In this document: positions 24,443 through 32,082 of the stretch, piece by piece
Layout: each line of letters begins with the position of its first letter
Numbering within the stretch: position 1 is the first letter of the stretch
Assembly (NCBI RefSeq): GCF_003226535.1
Contig: NZ_QKOB01000018.1
Location: forward strand, 35,334 to 99,333
Reading direction: 5' to 3'
Source of the DNA: Meiothermus sp. Pnk-1
Lineage (GTDB): Bacteria; Deinococcota; Deinococci; Deinococcales; Thermaceae
DNA: 64,000 nucleotides
The notes under the pieces: model-generated
Told to the model about the DNA's origin: nothing
Database searches by the model: none
Seen by the model: the letters and a program-made list of their open reading frames with translations, nothing else
Position numbers and translations under genes: made by a program

Positions 24443-24917
24443 CGAGCGGAGTTTTTTTGAACATCTCCTGCGCCTCAGCATCGGCCCCTAGCTCCCGCTC
24501 CACCCAGTCCCGCAGCTTGGGTCCCGTCCACAGGCCCCCATCGGGGGGAGGACCCTTGAGGGCTTCCAGAACCCTCTCCTGTTCTTGGGGGGTGAGCTTG
24601 GGCTTCTGTCCCGGGTTCTGGTGCCGCCGGTCCTTCAGGGCCCCGGGGCCTTTCTGGTTGTAGCCCCGCACGGTCTCCTGCACCCGGCAGGGAGGGTTCA
24701 GGGCGATCTTGGCGGTGAGGCCCCGCTGGGCGTGGTAGACGGCCGGGAAGCGGAAGCCCTCTTGACCCTCCGCCGGAGTTATCGGCTGCGGTCATGGCCG
24801 AAGGATACAGCAGGAAAGGGTATCATGCACCCTCCGGTCGACCTCCTGGGGGTTGGGGCAGCCGTGGCCCATCCCCCCGGGGCCCCGCGCCCGTGGCCCG
24901 GGGACTGGGCATCCCCC

Positions 24918-26105
24918 TCAGCTTAGGGGATCTGGGGCCTCGCTGCCCTCCTGCAGAGCCCGCATCAGGGAGAGAAGGGGGGTGGCCCAGATCCCCTCCC
25001 GCAGGGGGAAGACCTCCTTCCCCGGGTAGACCACGTAGGACCTCCGGGGTCGGAGGTCCTCCAGGGCCTGGTGGAATCCCCGGGAGGGCCTGGGGGTCAG
25101 GCTGCGCTTCACCTCCACCGCCAGGACCTCCTCCCCGGGCAGGACGGCCACCAGATCCACCTCCGCCCCCGCCCGGGTGCGGTAGAAGAAGGCCGCTGCC
25201 CCCTCGGGCAGGACCCGTAGGAGGTTCTCCAGAACGAAGCCCTCGTAGCTCGCCCCCACCACGGGGTGGGCCAGGAGGGCTTCCAGGTCGGCCAGGCCCA
25301 GGAGCGCGTGGACCAGGCCGCTGTCCCGCAGGTAGAGCTTGGGGCTCCTGACCAGGCGCTTGCCCAGGTTGGCCTCCAGGGGCGGGAGGCGCCGCAGCAG
25401 GTAGAGGTCGGCCAGGAGGTCCAGGTAGCGGGCCACGGTCCGCCCGTCCAGGCCCAGGTTGCGGGCCAAGGTCGAGAGGTTGAGGAGCTCCCCCTGGAGG
25501 TGCGCCAGCATGGTCAGGAAGCGGCGCAGCGTCTCCCCGGGAAGCTTTCCCCCCAGAAGCGGGATCTCCCGCTCCACGTAAGCCCGGAGGAAGTCCCGCC
25601 GCCAGCGGAGGCTCGCCCGATCGTCCGGGGCCAGGAAGCTCTCCGGGAACCCCCCCCGGAGCCAGAGGGCCTCCTCCCCCTGGGGGCCCACCTCCAGGAG
25701 GTCAAAGGGGGCGAGTTCCAGGTAGCTGGCCCGTCCCGCCAGGCTCTCCCCCGCCTGCCGGGAGACCTCCGGGGAGAGGGAGCCTAGGAGGAGGTAGAGG
25801 CCCGTCCGCCTTCCCCGCCGGCGGGCCCGGTCCACCAGGCTCCGCAGGAGGGGAAAGAGGTCGGGCGTGCGGTGCACCTCGTCCAGGATCACCAGGCGGT
25901 CCAGATGGGCCTCCAGGTAGAGCTCGGGGGCAGCGAGCCGGGCCCGGTCGGCCTCCGACTCCAGGTCGAGGTACAGGGCCCCCCAGGCCTCCCCTACCTC
26001 CAGGGCCAGGGTGGTCTTCCCCGCCTGCCGGGGCCCGGTGAGGACCGCCACGGGGGAGGTCCGGAGGCGTTCCTCCAGGGCGGGGCGGAGGCGGCGGGGA
26101 ATCAT
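24918..26105 (-). CDS. AAA ATPase with C-terminal DUF4143
   Basis: The 395-aa protein belongs to the AAA_14/DUF4143 group. Walker A is GPRQAGKT (24-31) and Walker B is LVILDEVH (71-78). The DUF4143 nuclease-like region (about 190-385) has SPKLYLRDSGLVHALLGL and the AEVDLVAVLPGEEVLAVEVK motif, which resembles a PD-(D/E)xK core (D-E-x-K). The biological role of this widespread family is unclear. Such genes are typical of accessory islands. No partner is adjacent. Confidence 0.85.
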   Translation of the reverse strand: MIPRRLRPALEERLRTSPVAVLTGPRQAGKTTLALEVGEAWGALYLDLESEADRARLAAPELYLEAHLDRLVILDEVHRTPDLFPLLRSLVDRARRRGRRTGLYLLLGSLSPEVSRQAGESLAGRASYLELAPFDLLEVGPQGEEALWLRGGFPESFLAPDDRASLRWRRDFLRAYVEREIPLLGGKLPGETLRRFLTMLAHLQGELLNLSTLARNLGLDGRTVARYLDLLADLYLLRRLPPLEANLGKRLVRSPKLYLRDSGLVHALLGLADLEALLAHPVVGASYEGFVLENLLRVLPEGAAAFFYRTRAGAEVDLVAVLPGEEVLAVEVKRSLTPRPSRGFHQALEDLRPRRSYVVYPGKEVFPLREGIWATPLLSLMRALQEGSEAPDPLS

Positions 26106-26384
26106 GCTTGCTAAACTAACATGATAATGTCAAAAAAACAAGGATTTTGGTGACCTCCCGATGTTCCCCTTTTGGGGGAGCTCGCGCCGAGGACGATCCC
26201 CTACCCCGCCTACCGGCGGTGAAGGAGACGCTTCTTTCGACATAAGCCGTGGGGTAGCGTCTCGGGACGGAGTAGGCTCCGTACACCGGGTAGCCGCTGC
26301 CCTCGGTGGCTACCCGGATCGCCCCGACGGCGTCGGCCCCGGGCAGGATCGGTGTCGTGCTCTTGCCGAACAGCCCCAGTCAGG
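26106..26384. other. Gap with a hairpin element resembling an IS605-type end
   Basis: No intact gene. GAGACGCT (26225-26232) and AGCGTCTC (26256-26263) form a perfect 8-bp inverted repeat around CTTCTTTCG and TAAGCCGTGG. The enclosed sequence matches, with two differences in 22 nt, the extra segment in the IS3 orfB at 4213-4236. A second hairpin-rich stretch (26215-26190) follows. The minus-strand reading through 26400-26170 is coding-like in short pieces and may be the tail of a lost TnpB-type gene. Confidence 0.45.
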
Positions 26385-26810
26385 TCAGGACCGTCCACCC
26401 TCCCAGGGGTTGAGCAAGCGGATAGGCAGGCCCCGGAAGTGGGCGGTGTTGCGGCTGACCAGGATGAGCCCGTGGCGCAGGGCGGTGGCAGCCAGCAGGG
26501 CGTCCAGCGGAGAGAGGGGGCGGCCTTCGTTCAGGGCCTCGCCGGTGAGCGCGCCCCAGGTCTCCATGACCTCCAGGTCCAGCGGCAGAATCTGCCCGGC
26601 GAAGCGGCGCTCGAGGTCCGCGATCCACCGCTCCAGCACCGGCTTGCGCGCCTCAGGGGCGCGGACGGCCCCCTGCACCAGTTCTCCCAGCGTCAGCACC
26701 GAAAGGTAGGCCTCCCGCTGCGGGAGCCCTTCCAGCCAGGCCACGACCCTGGGGTTGGGCTGGCGCCGGGCAGCCTCGGATACCACATTGGTGTCCAGCA
26801 GGTAGCTCAG
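26385..26810 (-). CDS. PIN-domain toxin (VapC-like)
   Basis: The PIN fold is visible from LLSYLLDTNVVSEA, with Asp6 as first catalytic residue, Glu43 in TLGELVQG, Asp103 in SPLDALLAATA and SRNTAHF near 119-125. No ATG, GTG or TTG exists upstream of the catalytic Asp in this frame; the candidate start is CTG at 26810, overlapping the antitoxin TGA and 10 nt after GGGAGGTGGG. Starting at the first standard codon (GTG 26786) would delete LLDTN. It likely cleaves RNA and is neutralised by the upstream gene product. 141 aa from CTG. Confidence 0.82.
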   Translation of the reverse strand: MSYLLDTNVVSEAARRQPNPRVVAWLEGLPQREAYLSVLTLGELVQGAVRAPEARKPVLERWIADLERRFAGQILPLDLEVMETWGALTGEALNEGRPLSPLDALLAATALRHGLILVSRNTAHFRGLPIRLLNPWEGGRS

Positions 26811-27067
26811 AAGCCCACCTCCCGGTAGCCCGTTTGCGGGCGGTTGGCGAGGGCCTCGGCTTCTTCGTCGGAGAGGGGTTCTGAGGGACGCAGCGCCTCG
26901 AGGAGGGAGACATCCTTGCCGCGGAGGCGGGTGTAGGTGGCCCAGTCAAGCACCACCACCGCAGGCCGACCCCGCCGGGTCACGGTCTGGGGCTCGCCCT
27001 TCAGGGCCCGCTCCACCACCTCGGAGAAGCGGGCCTTGGCCTCCTGTAACTGCCAGGTACGTTTCAC
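26807..27067 (-). CDS. Phd/YefM-type antitoxin
   Basis: The 86-aa protein has the usual N-terminal MKRTWQLQEAKARFSEVVERAL, the VTRRGRPAVVVLDWATYTRL DNA-binding half, and a C-terminal acidic toxin-binding tail (SDEEAEALANRP). Its stop codon overlaps the PIN gene. Antitoxins of this family dimerise on their own promoter. TAGTCTGACTA-like inverted sequence (about 27077-27087) immediately upstream of the start is a candidate operator. Confidence 0.9.
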   Translation of the reverse strand: MKRTWQLQEAKARFSEVVERALKGEPQTVTRRGRPAVVVLDWATYTRLRGKDVSLLEALRPSEPLSDEEAEALANRPQTGYREVGF

Positions 27068-27073
27068 CCTAAC

Positions 27074-27090
27074 AGTCTAGTCTGACTAGA
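27074..27090 (-). promoter_or_regulatory. Candidate antitoxin operator
   Basis: TAGTC and GACTA (around 27077-27087) form a short inverted repeat just before the antitoxin start, in otherwise unstructured DNA. Position and symmetry fit Phd-type autoregulation, but the site is short. Confidence 0.35.
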
Positions 27091-27587
27091 TGATTGGATC
27101 AAGCCAGAGGCCAGGAGTTTACCCACAACCCCTCAGAGCAAAGCAACCTTTCCCGCTTCGCGCGCTCCAGATGCTCCTGGGTTACCTGGCGGTTTAGCAA
27201 GCGAAAGCCCCCCCTTTCGCCAACAAGCCCTAGCTTGCCCCCAAGCTCCAGCAAAAACCCTTGAAAGGCCCCACCGGCAGGCTGGTCAAAAGCCACCACG
27301 AACCCCGCCTCCCCAGCGCCGGTACCCGGCTGACCACCGAGGAAAGCCGTCGCCCCTCCACCGCTACCTCCGTCCACCCAAAGTGGAGCTCCACCCACCG
27401 GTACGGCCCCCTACCTTCATCTCCCACCCCCACGGAAGGGAAGGGGCAAAGAGGCCACCGGGGAGTAGGGGAAAAATTGTGTAAATAGGGACGGCCAATT
27501 GGTAGCCCTGCCACAGCTCCCACGCGACCAAGGCGGAGACTGCCACTGCTTGCTGGCGTTCGCACTAGCCGGATCACACAATTGCGA
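27091..27587. other. Decayed coding-like stretch, no intact gene
   Basis: On the minus strand a 99-codon frame (27398-27099) reads plausibly as protein and ends RLLNRQVTQEHLERAKRE-RLLCSEGLW. An overlapping frame upstream also looks coding. I recognise no family. The arrangement suggests one gene broken by a frameshift near 27390, but a short orphan gene cannot be excluded. Confidence 0.35.
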
Positions 27588-27962
27588 TCAGGGCAGGGTT
27601 ATGGCGGGGCAACCGTCGAGTTGGATAGTTTTGGAGGCAGCGGGGGTAAAGACGCGGCACTCTCCCCCACTGCACACTTCTTCGGTGGCCTTCACGATCA
27701 TGCCACCGTCGTAGCTGACCCGGAGGGTTTCAGCGGTTCCACTCACCTTCAGGCGCAACTCTCGGGTGCTGGCGGTAGCTTCGCTGATGTGGGCGTGACA
27801 GCTGTCGATGCGAGCCTGGAGTTGGGGTAAAGGGGCTTGGGTCGCCTGGGGGATAGTCTCAGACGGGTTTTTGGTCGGTAGGCGCAGACTGATGGAGGCA
27901 AAGTAGAGGGCTATGGAGACCAGCAAGGCTAGCCGCAAGGGATTTAGTTTCCGGTCATCCAT
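27588..27962 (-). CDS. Small membrane-anchored hypothetical protein
   Basis: The 124-aa frame has start ATG 27962 (MDDRKLNPLRLALLVSIALY). It has one N-terminal transmembrane helix (about 9-27) and an extracytoplasmic part with three cysteines (CHAHISEATASTRELRLKVS, then CSGGEC). No family recognised. Strand-like VSYDGGMIVKATEEVCSGGE suggests a small folded domain. It lies inside the IS630-flanked island next to toxin-antitoxin genes. The upstream in-frame ATG at 28007 is less likely because it would overlap the IS630 relic. Confidence 0.5.
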   Translation of the reverse strand: MDDRKLNPLRLALLVSIALYFASISLRLPTKNPSETIPQATQAPLPQLQARIDSCHAHISEATASTRELRLKVSGTAETLRVSYDGGMIVKATEEVCSGGECRVFTPAASKTIQLDGCPAITLP

Positions 27963-28027
27963 GTATTGTCTCCTGTATTTCACTATAGCCGCAGTACCTG
28001 GTTTCAATCCTCGGCATCATCCGGACA

Positions 28028-28557
28028 ACCTGCACGCCCTCTACCGGGAAAGCGAAGACCCCCTGGAGCGGGCCCGCTGGCACGCCAAAACTCTTCTTCC
28101 CCGCTCTCCTGGCTCTGGCTGGAGCTCTGGGCATTGGATGAGCCTCGCCTGGGGCTGAAGCTGGTGTACCGACGGGTGACGCCCTTGGCCTGGGTGCGGC
28201 CGCGGTACCGCTGGCTGTACGTGTACGGCAGGGGAGAGCGAGTTTTGGCTGCTGCCCACGGTGGACGCCGAAGCCTTCTCGGCTGCTTCCTCGACAGGGG
28301 AACACCAAGAGGTGCTAAGGCGCTTTGCCCGGTTGCGGGGATCTGGGGAGAGGAGGCTTTTGCGGGTAGTGCAGCCGGCGGAGAGGCTTCTTTCGCCGCG
28401 CAGCAGGGCGCGGGTATGGCCTCTGGTGGCCAACGGGCGGGTGGACACGGAGGAGGAGCTTTGGGCGAAGGTGGAGGCCCGTTACGCCTACCTGCAGACC
28501 CAGCCGGACCTCATTCGTAGCCATACCCTCTTCCATTGGTGGCCGGGAGGGTGCTGA
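28028..28557 (+). pseudogene. IS630-family transposase relic, internally deleted
   Basis: It begins with an IS630 N-terminus (NLHALYRESEDPLERARWHA) and jumps straight to the catalytic part (LELWALDEPRLGLKLVYRR, VRPRYRWLYVYG). It then continues in another frame as VDAEAFSAASSTGEHQEVL and ends DLIRSHTLFHWWPGGC at 28557. The whole middle (HTH-linker and first Asp region) is deleted, and at least two frameshifts are present. It is related to, but not the same copy as, the relic at 24040 and lies in the opposite direction. Confidence 0.75.
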
Positions 28558-28682
28558 GGGAATGAATCAGTGGGATTTCTTATGACTGGCCGCCGCTTTT
28601 AGTCGACACGGCGCAATGCCGACCGCCTTCGCTCCAGGTGGGCACCGCCCCCGCCCTGAAGCGGCCCTTGGGGCACGCCCGT
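28558..28682. other. Gap between IS630 relic and lyase gene
   Basis: About 125 nt with no gene. It separates the accessory island from the acid-catabolism operon, whose last gene ends here. No strong terminator hairpin was found. Confidence 0.4.
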
Positions 28683-29513
28683 TTATTTTGCGGCAAGCTG
28701 GCCCTGGAGCCAGCTCCTCGCCTGCTCGAGGGCCGCCGACCCCAAACCCGCCAACCCGGCCTCCACCAAGCGCTCCAAGGCCAGGTTACCCCCCACCTCG
28801 CCGGCGAAGGGGCTTCCCCCCAGGCCGCCCAAGGTGGCGTCCAGGGCCTGGGCGCCGGCCTCGAGGGCCGCCTGGGCATTCTCCAGCCCCCAGCCGGCGT
28901 CGTGCAGGTGAACCCGCACCGTAAGTTCCGGGAAGGCCTCGCGCACCGCCCGGACCCGGCGGTAGACCGCCTCGGGCCGGGCCTGGCCGGTGGTGTCGGC
29001 CAGGCCGACCTCCTCAACCCCCAGCCGGGCCGCCCCCTCCACCCAGCGCCAGAACTCGCCCTCGGGGGTTTCCCCCGCAAAGCTGCAGTGCCAGGCGTTG
29101 GCCAGGGCCAGCGAGAGTTGGACCCCGGCCAAAGGGGCTCGCCAGGCTACCTCGGCCACCTCGCGCCAGGTCTCCTCCTGGGTCTTACCGGTGTTCTTTT
29201 GGTGATAGATGGAGGAGATCGCCAGAACCATCTCCACCCGCCCCACCCCCGCCGCACGGGCCCGCTCGTAGCCTCTGAGGTTGGCGATGAGGGCGTCCCG
29301 GATCCCCTCGAAGGGCCTCAGGGCCTCCCAGAGGGCCTCGGCGTCGGCCAACTGGGGCAGGCGCCTGGGGGAGACGAAGGAGGTCACCTGGAACTCGCGG
29401 ACCCCAGCGGCGAGGAGCCGCCGGTAGAGTTCCACCTTGACCCCTGTGGGGAGCACCTTGGCCTGGCTCTGCAGGCCGTCGCGCAGGGTTAGGTCACGCA
29501 GGCGGAAGTTCAC
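28683..29513 (-). CDS. HMG-CoA-lyase-like enzyme (DRE-TIM superfamily)
   Basis: The 276-aa protein starts at GTG 29513, overlapping the preceding stop. HMGL-like motifs are RDGLQ (11-15), TSFVSPRRLPQLAD, HCSFAGETPEG and the metal-binding HLHDAGWG. The signature loop normally containing the catalytic cysteine (GGLGGCP) reads GGLGGSPFAG, with Ser for Cys. The family cleaves branched 3-hydroxyacyl-CoA (HMG-CoA to acetyl-CoA plus acetoacetate). The CoA-transferase and importer in the same operon suggest a catabolic lyase. The substitution makes the exact substrate or activity uncertain. Confidence 0.8.
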   Translation of the reverse strand: MNFRLRDLTLRDGLQSQAKVLPTGVKVELYRRLLAAGVREFQVTSFVSPRRLPQLADAEALWEALRPFEGIRDALIANLRGYERARAAGVGRVEMVLAISSIYHQKNTGKTQEETWREVAEVAWRAPLAGVQLSLALANAWHCSFAGETPEGEFWRWVEGAARLGVEEVGLADTTGQARPEAVYRRVRAVREAFPELTVRVHLHDAGWGLENAQAALEAGAQALDATLGGLGGSPFAGEVGGNLALERLVEAGLAGLGSAALEQARSWLQGQLAAK

Positions 29514-30511
29514 TGCCGGGATACCTTGTCCACGAAGGCGTTGGTATAGGTCTTTTTGAGGTCGATCTGGATTCTGGCCACCTTTTCGTCGAAGCCGGAG
29601 AGCACCACCAAGGGCCTCAAGGGGGCAGTATCGCTGAAGCGGCCGGTGGCCGAGAACATCTCGGCGGAGTTCTTCAAGACCTGCAGGTAGAGTTCGCGGT
29701 CGCCCAGGAAGTACTCCTCGGGGAGCACCCGGGCGATCTCCTCCGGGCTCCTGCCCTGTAACCAACGCAGCCCCTTCACCACGGCGTTGACCAGCCGCTG
29801 GGCGGTGTCGGGGTTTCTCTCCAGCCAGGCCCGGGTGGTGTAGAGCACCGCCGCCGGGTACTCGCCGCCGAAGGCCGCCCGGGCCCCGGCGGCGGTGCGG
29901 GTATCGGCCAGCACCTTGATCAGCCCCCGCTGTTGCAGCAGGGTGATCACCGGGTCCACGTTGACCAGGGCGTCTATCTGCTTGCGCTCGATGGCCGCAA
30001 CGGCCTGGGCCCCGGTGCCCACCCCGATCACCGCCACGTCGGTGGGCCTGAGCCCGGCCTTGATCAGCCAGTGGTTGAGGTAGAAGTGGGTGGAGCTCCC
30101 CGGCGCGCTCACCCCTACCTTGAGGCCCTTGAGGTCGGCCACCCCCCGCACCCTATCGGCCAGGTCGCTGCGCACCCCTAGCACCACCCCAGGGTAGCGA
30201 CCCACCTCCACAAAGGCCACGATGTCCCGGCCCTGGGCCTGCATCTGGATGGTGTGGTCGTAGAAACCCATCACCACCTCGGCGCTGCCGCCGTTGAGGG
30301 CCGCGAGCGCCCGCGAGCCGGCCTGCAGGTCCTGGATGGCCACCTCCAGCCCCTCCTGCTCGAAGAGTCCGAGCCGCTCGATCACCGTGAGCGGCAGGTA
30401 GACCAGCGCGGTCTTGCCGCCCACCGCCAGGACCACCCGCTTCTTCTCCTGGGCGAAGGCCGCGCCCAGGAGGGCCAGAGCCAAGAGTGCCAGTACCCAA
30501 AGTTTCCGCAT
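29510..30511 (-). CDS. ABC importer substrate-binding protein (NMT1/SsuA-like)
   Basis: The 333-aa protein has a signal peptide (1-20). The fold of the NMT1/SsuA/TauA group is recognisable from YLPLTVIERLGLFEQEGLEV, VVMGFYDHTIQMQAQG, GLKVGVSAPGSSTHFYLNHWL and the ALVNVDPVITLLQQRG segment. Members bind sulfonates, pyrimidine precursors or aromatic and organic acids. Here the operon encodes acyl-CoA chemistry, so a carboxylate ligand is more likely than a sulfonate. It is co-transcribed with permease and ATPase. Confidence 0.88.
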   Translation of the reverse strand: MRKLWVLALLALALLGAAFAQEKKRVVLAVGGKTALVYLPLTVIERLGLFEQEGLEVAIQDLQAGSRALAALNGGSAEVVMGFYDHTIQMQAQGRDIVAFVEVGRYPGVVLGVRSDLADRVRGVADLKGLKVGVSAPGSSTHFYLNHWLIKAGLRPTDVAVIGVGTGAQAVAAIERKQIDALVNVDPVITLLQQRGLIKVLADTRTAAGARAAFGGEYPAAVLYTTRAWLERNPDTAQRLVNAVVKGLRWLQGRSPEEIARVLPEEYFLGDRELYLQVLKNSAEMFSATGRFSDTAPLRPLVVLSGFDEKVARIQIDLKKTYTNAFVDKVSRQ

Positions 30512-30521
30512 ACCCTACCTC

Positions 30522-31298
30522 CTACCGCGCCGATTCCGTTGCCTGGGGCCGCCAGACGAGAAGCCGCCGCTCCACCAGGCTCACCAAAAAGTCCAGCACC
30601 AGCACAAACGCCATCAGCACCGCCATACCGGCGAAGACCCCGGTGGTGTCGAACACCCCTTCGGCCTGGGCGATCAGGTAGCCGAGCCCGGCAGCCGCCC
30701 CCAGGTACTCCCCCACCACCGCCCCGATCACCGCGAAGCCGATGGAGGTCCTCAAGGAGCTGAAGATCCAGCTCGCCGCCGCGGGCAGGTAGACGTGGCG
30801 CAGAAGCTGGCCGCCGCCGGCCCCGAGCAGCCGGGCGTTGGCCAGGACCACCGGGTTGACCTCCTTCACCCCCTGGTAGGTGTTGAAGAAGGCCACGAAG
30901 AAGACCAGCGTAATCCCCAAGGCCACCTTGGAGAGCATCCCCAGTCCGAACCACAGCGTGAAGATGGGGGCCAGGATGATGCGGGGGATCGAGTTCAGGG
31001 CCTTGATGTAGGGATCTAGCACCGCCGAAGCCGTGGGGAACAGGGCCAGCCACAACCCCATCACCACCCCCAACAAGGTCCCCACGAAGAAGGCCAGGAG
31101 CATCTCCGCCGAGGTGATCCAGAGGTGGCGGTAGACCTCGCCCTCGGCGAACCACCGGACTACCCGCCCGGCGATCAGGCTGGGCTGGGAGAAGAAGAAC
31201 CTATCGATGCGCCCGCTCTGGGAAGCCCACTCCCAAACCCCCACGCAGGCTATCAGGATACCCAGCTGCCACAGGCGGACACTAATCCTCGCGGGCAT
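30522..31298 (-). CDS. ABC importer permease (SsuC/TauC-like)
   Basis: The 258-aa protein has about six membrane helices and the BPD-type EAA loop (NPVVLANARLLGAGGGQLLRHVYLPAA). It forms the channel for the solute delivered by the preceding binding protein. The start overlaps the ATPase stop. RBS AGGAGGTAGG precedes the following gene. Confidence 0.9.
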   Translation of the reverse strand: MPARISVRLWQLGILIACVGVWEWASQSGRIDRFFFSQPSLIAGRVVRWFAEGEVYRHLWITSAEMLLAFFVGTLLGVVMGLWLALFPTASAVLDPYIKALNSIPRIILAPIFTLWFGLGMLSKVALGITLVFFVAFFNTYQGVKEVNPVVLANARLLGAGGGQLLRHVYLPAAASWIFSSLRTSIGFAVIGAVVGEYLGAAAGLGYLIAQAEGVFDTTGVFAGMAVLMAFVLVLDFLVSLVERRLLVWRPQATESAR

Positions 31299-32082
31299 AG
31301 CCCTTCTGCACCTCCCCCCTCAGCAGCCCCCAGATCTCCTGGTGGATGCGCAGGAAGCTTTCGGTGAGCCGGATCTCGGCCACGTCGCGGGGCCTGGCCA
31401 GGGGGATCGCGAAGGCGCCGATGGGCCGGGAGCGGGGTCCCGCCGACATCACCACCACCCGGTCGGCCAGGGCGATGGCCTCCTCAAGGTCGTGGGTGAT
31501 GAAGATCACGCTCTTGCGGTCCTCCTGCCAGAGCCTCAGGAGCTCGTTTTCCATCAAGTGCCGGGTCTGCACGTCCAGGGCCGAGAAGGGTTCGTCCATC
31601 AGGAGGAGTCTGGGGCCCCCGATCAGCACCTGGGCCAGGCCCACCCGCTTCTTCATGCCCCCGGAGAGCTGGTGGGGATAGCGGTCCGCGAAGCGCTCCA
31701 AGCCCACCTTGGCGAGCCAGGGTCGGGCCCGCTCGCGGGCCTCCCTGAGGGGGGTGCCGCGGAAGACCAGGGGGAGGGCTACGTTGTCCAGGGCGGTCTT
31801 CCAGGGCAGGAGGGCGTCCTGCTGGAAGAGGTAGCCCACCTGGGGGTTGAGGCCCCGCACCTCCAGGCCGAAGGCGCGCACCTCTCCGGCGCTCGGGGGG
31901 AGGAGGCCCGCCACCACGTTGAGCAGCGTGCTCTTGCCGCAGCCGGTGGGCCCTACCACCGCCACGAACTCCCCCTCGCCGACCTCGAGGTCCACCCCCT
32001 CCACCGCGGTGTAGCCGCCGAAGCGCACCGCCACCCCGGCGAGCTCCACCGCCAGCTTTAGCCCTAGCCCAGCTTTGGCCAT
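31282..32082 (-). CDS. ABC importer ATPase (SsuB/TauB-like)
   Basis: The 266-aa protein starts at ATG 32082, inside the end of the CoA-transferase gene. Walker A is GPTGCGKST, signature LSGGMKKRV, Walker B LLLMDEP and H-loop ITHDLEE. It energises the importer. An upstream in-frame extension exists but overlaps the neighbouring gene deeply and has no homology. Confidence 0.92.
   Translation of the reverse strand: MAKAGLGLKLAVELAGVAVRFGGYTAVEGVDLEVGEGEFVAVVGPTGCGKSTLLNVVAGLLPPSAGEVRAFGLEVRGLNPQVGYLFQQDALLPWKTALDNVALPLVFRGTPLREARERARPWLAKVGLERFADRYPHQLSGGMKKRVGLAQVLIGGPRLLLMDEPFSALDVQTRHLMENELLRLWQEDRKSVIFITHDLEEAIALADRVVVMSAGPRSRPIGAFAIPLARPRDVAEIRLTESFLRIHQEIWGLLRGEVQKGYARED

Larger units (their letters stand above)
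24040..24785 (-). pseudogene. IS630-family transposase relic
   Basis: Several minus-strand frames spell an IS630-type transposase in order. An N-terminal HTH part includes VQETVRGYNQKGPGALKDRR and PDGGLWTGPKLRDWVE (about 24690-24450). A damaged middle/core has LGLRPVHRRMYAP. The C-terminus (ERCRGLEGDPETLRRHTLFHWWPG) ends at TGA 24040-24042. At least three frame changes are needed. Two of the break points coincide with short palindromes (24154-24175 and 24422-24442), as if small elements had inserted there. Not functional. Confidence 0.75.

Noticed and set aside
28378..28400. GAGAGGCTTCTTTCG shared with the IS3 orfB insertion (4209-4223)
   Set aside because: Only 15 identical bases, and here they sit in a protein-like, in-frame part of an IS630 transposase (PAERLLSPRSRARVW); the TAAGCCGTGG half is missing. 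Likely chance.
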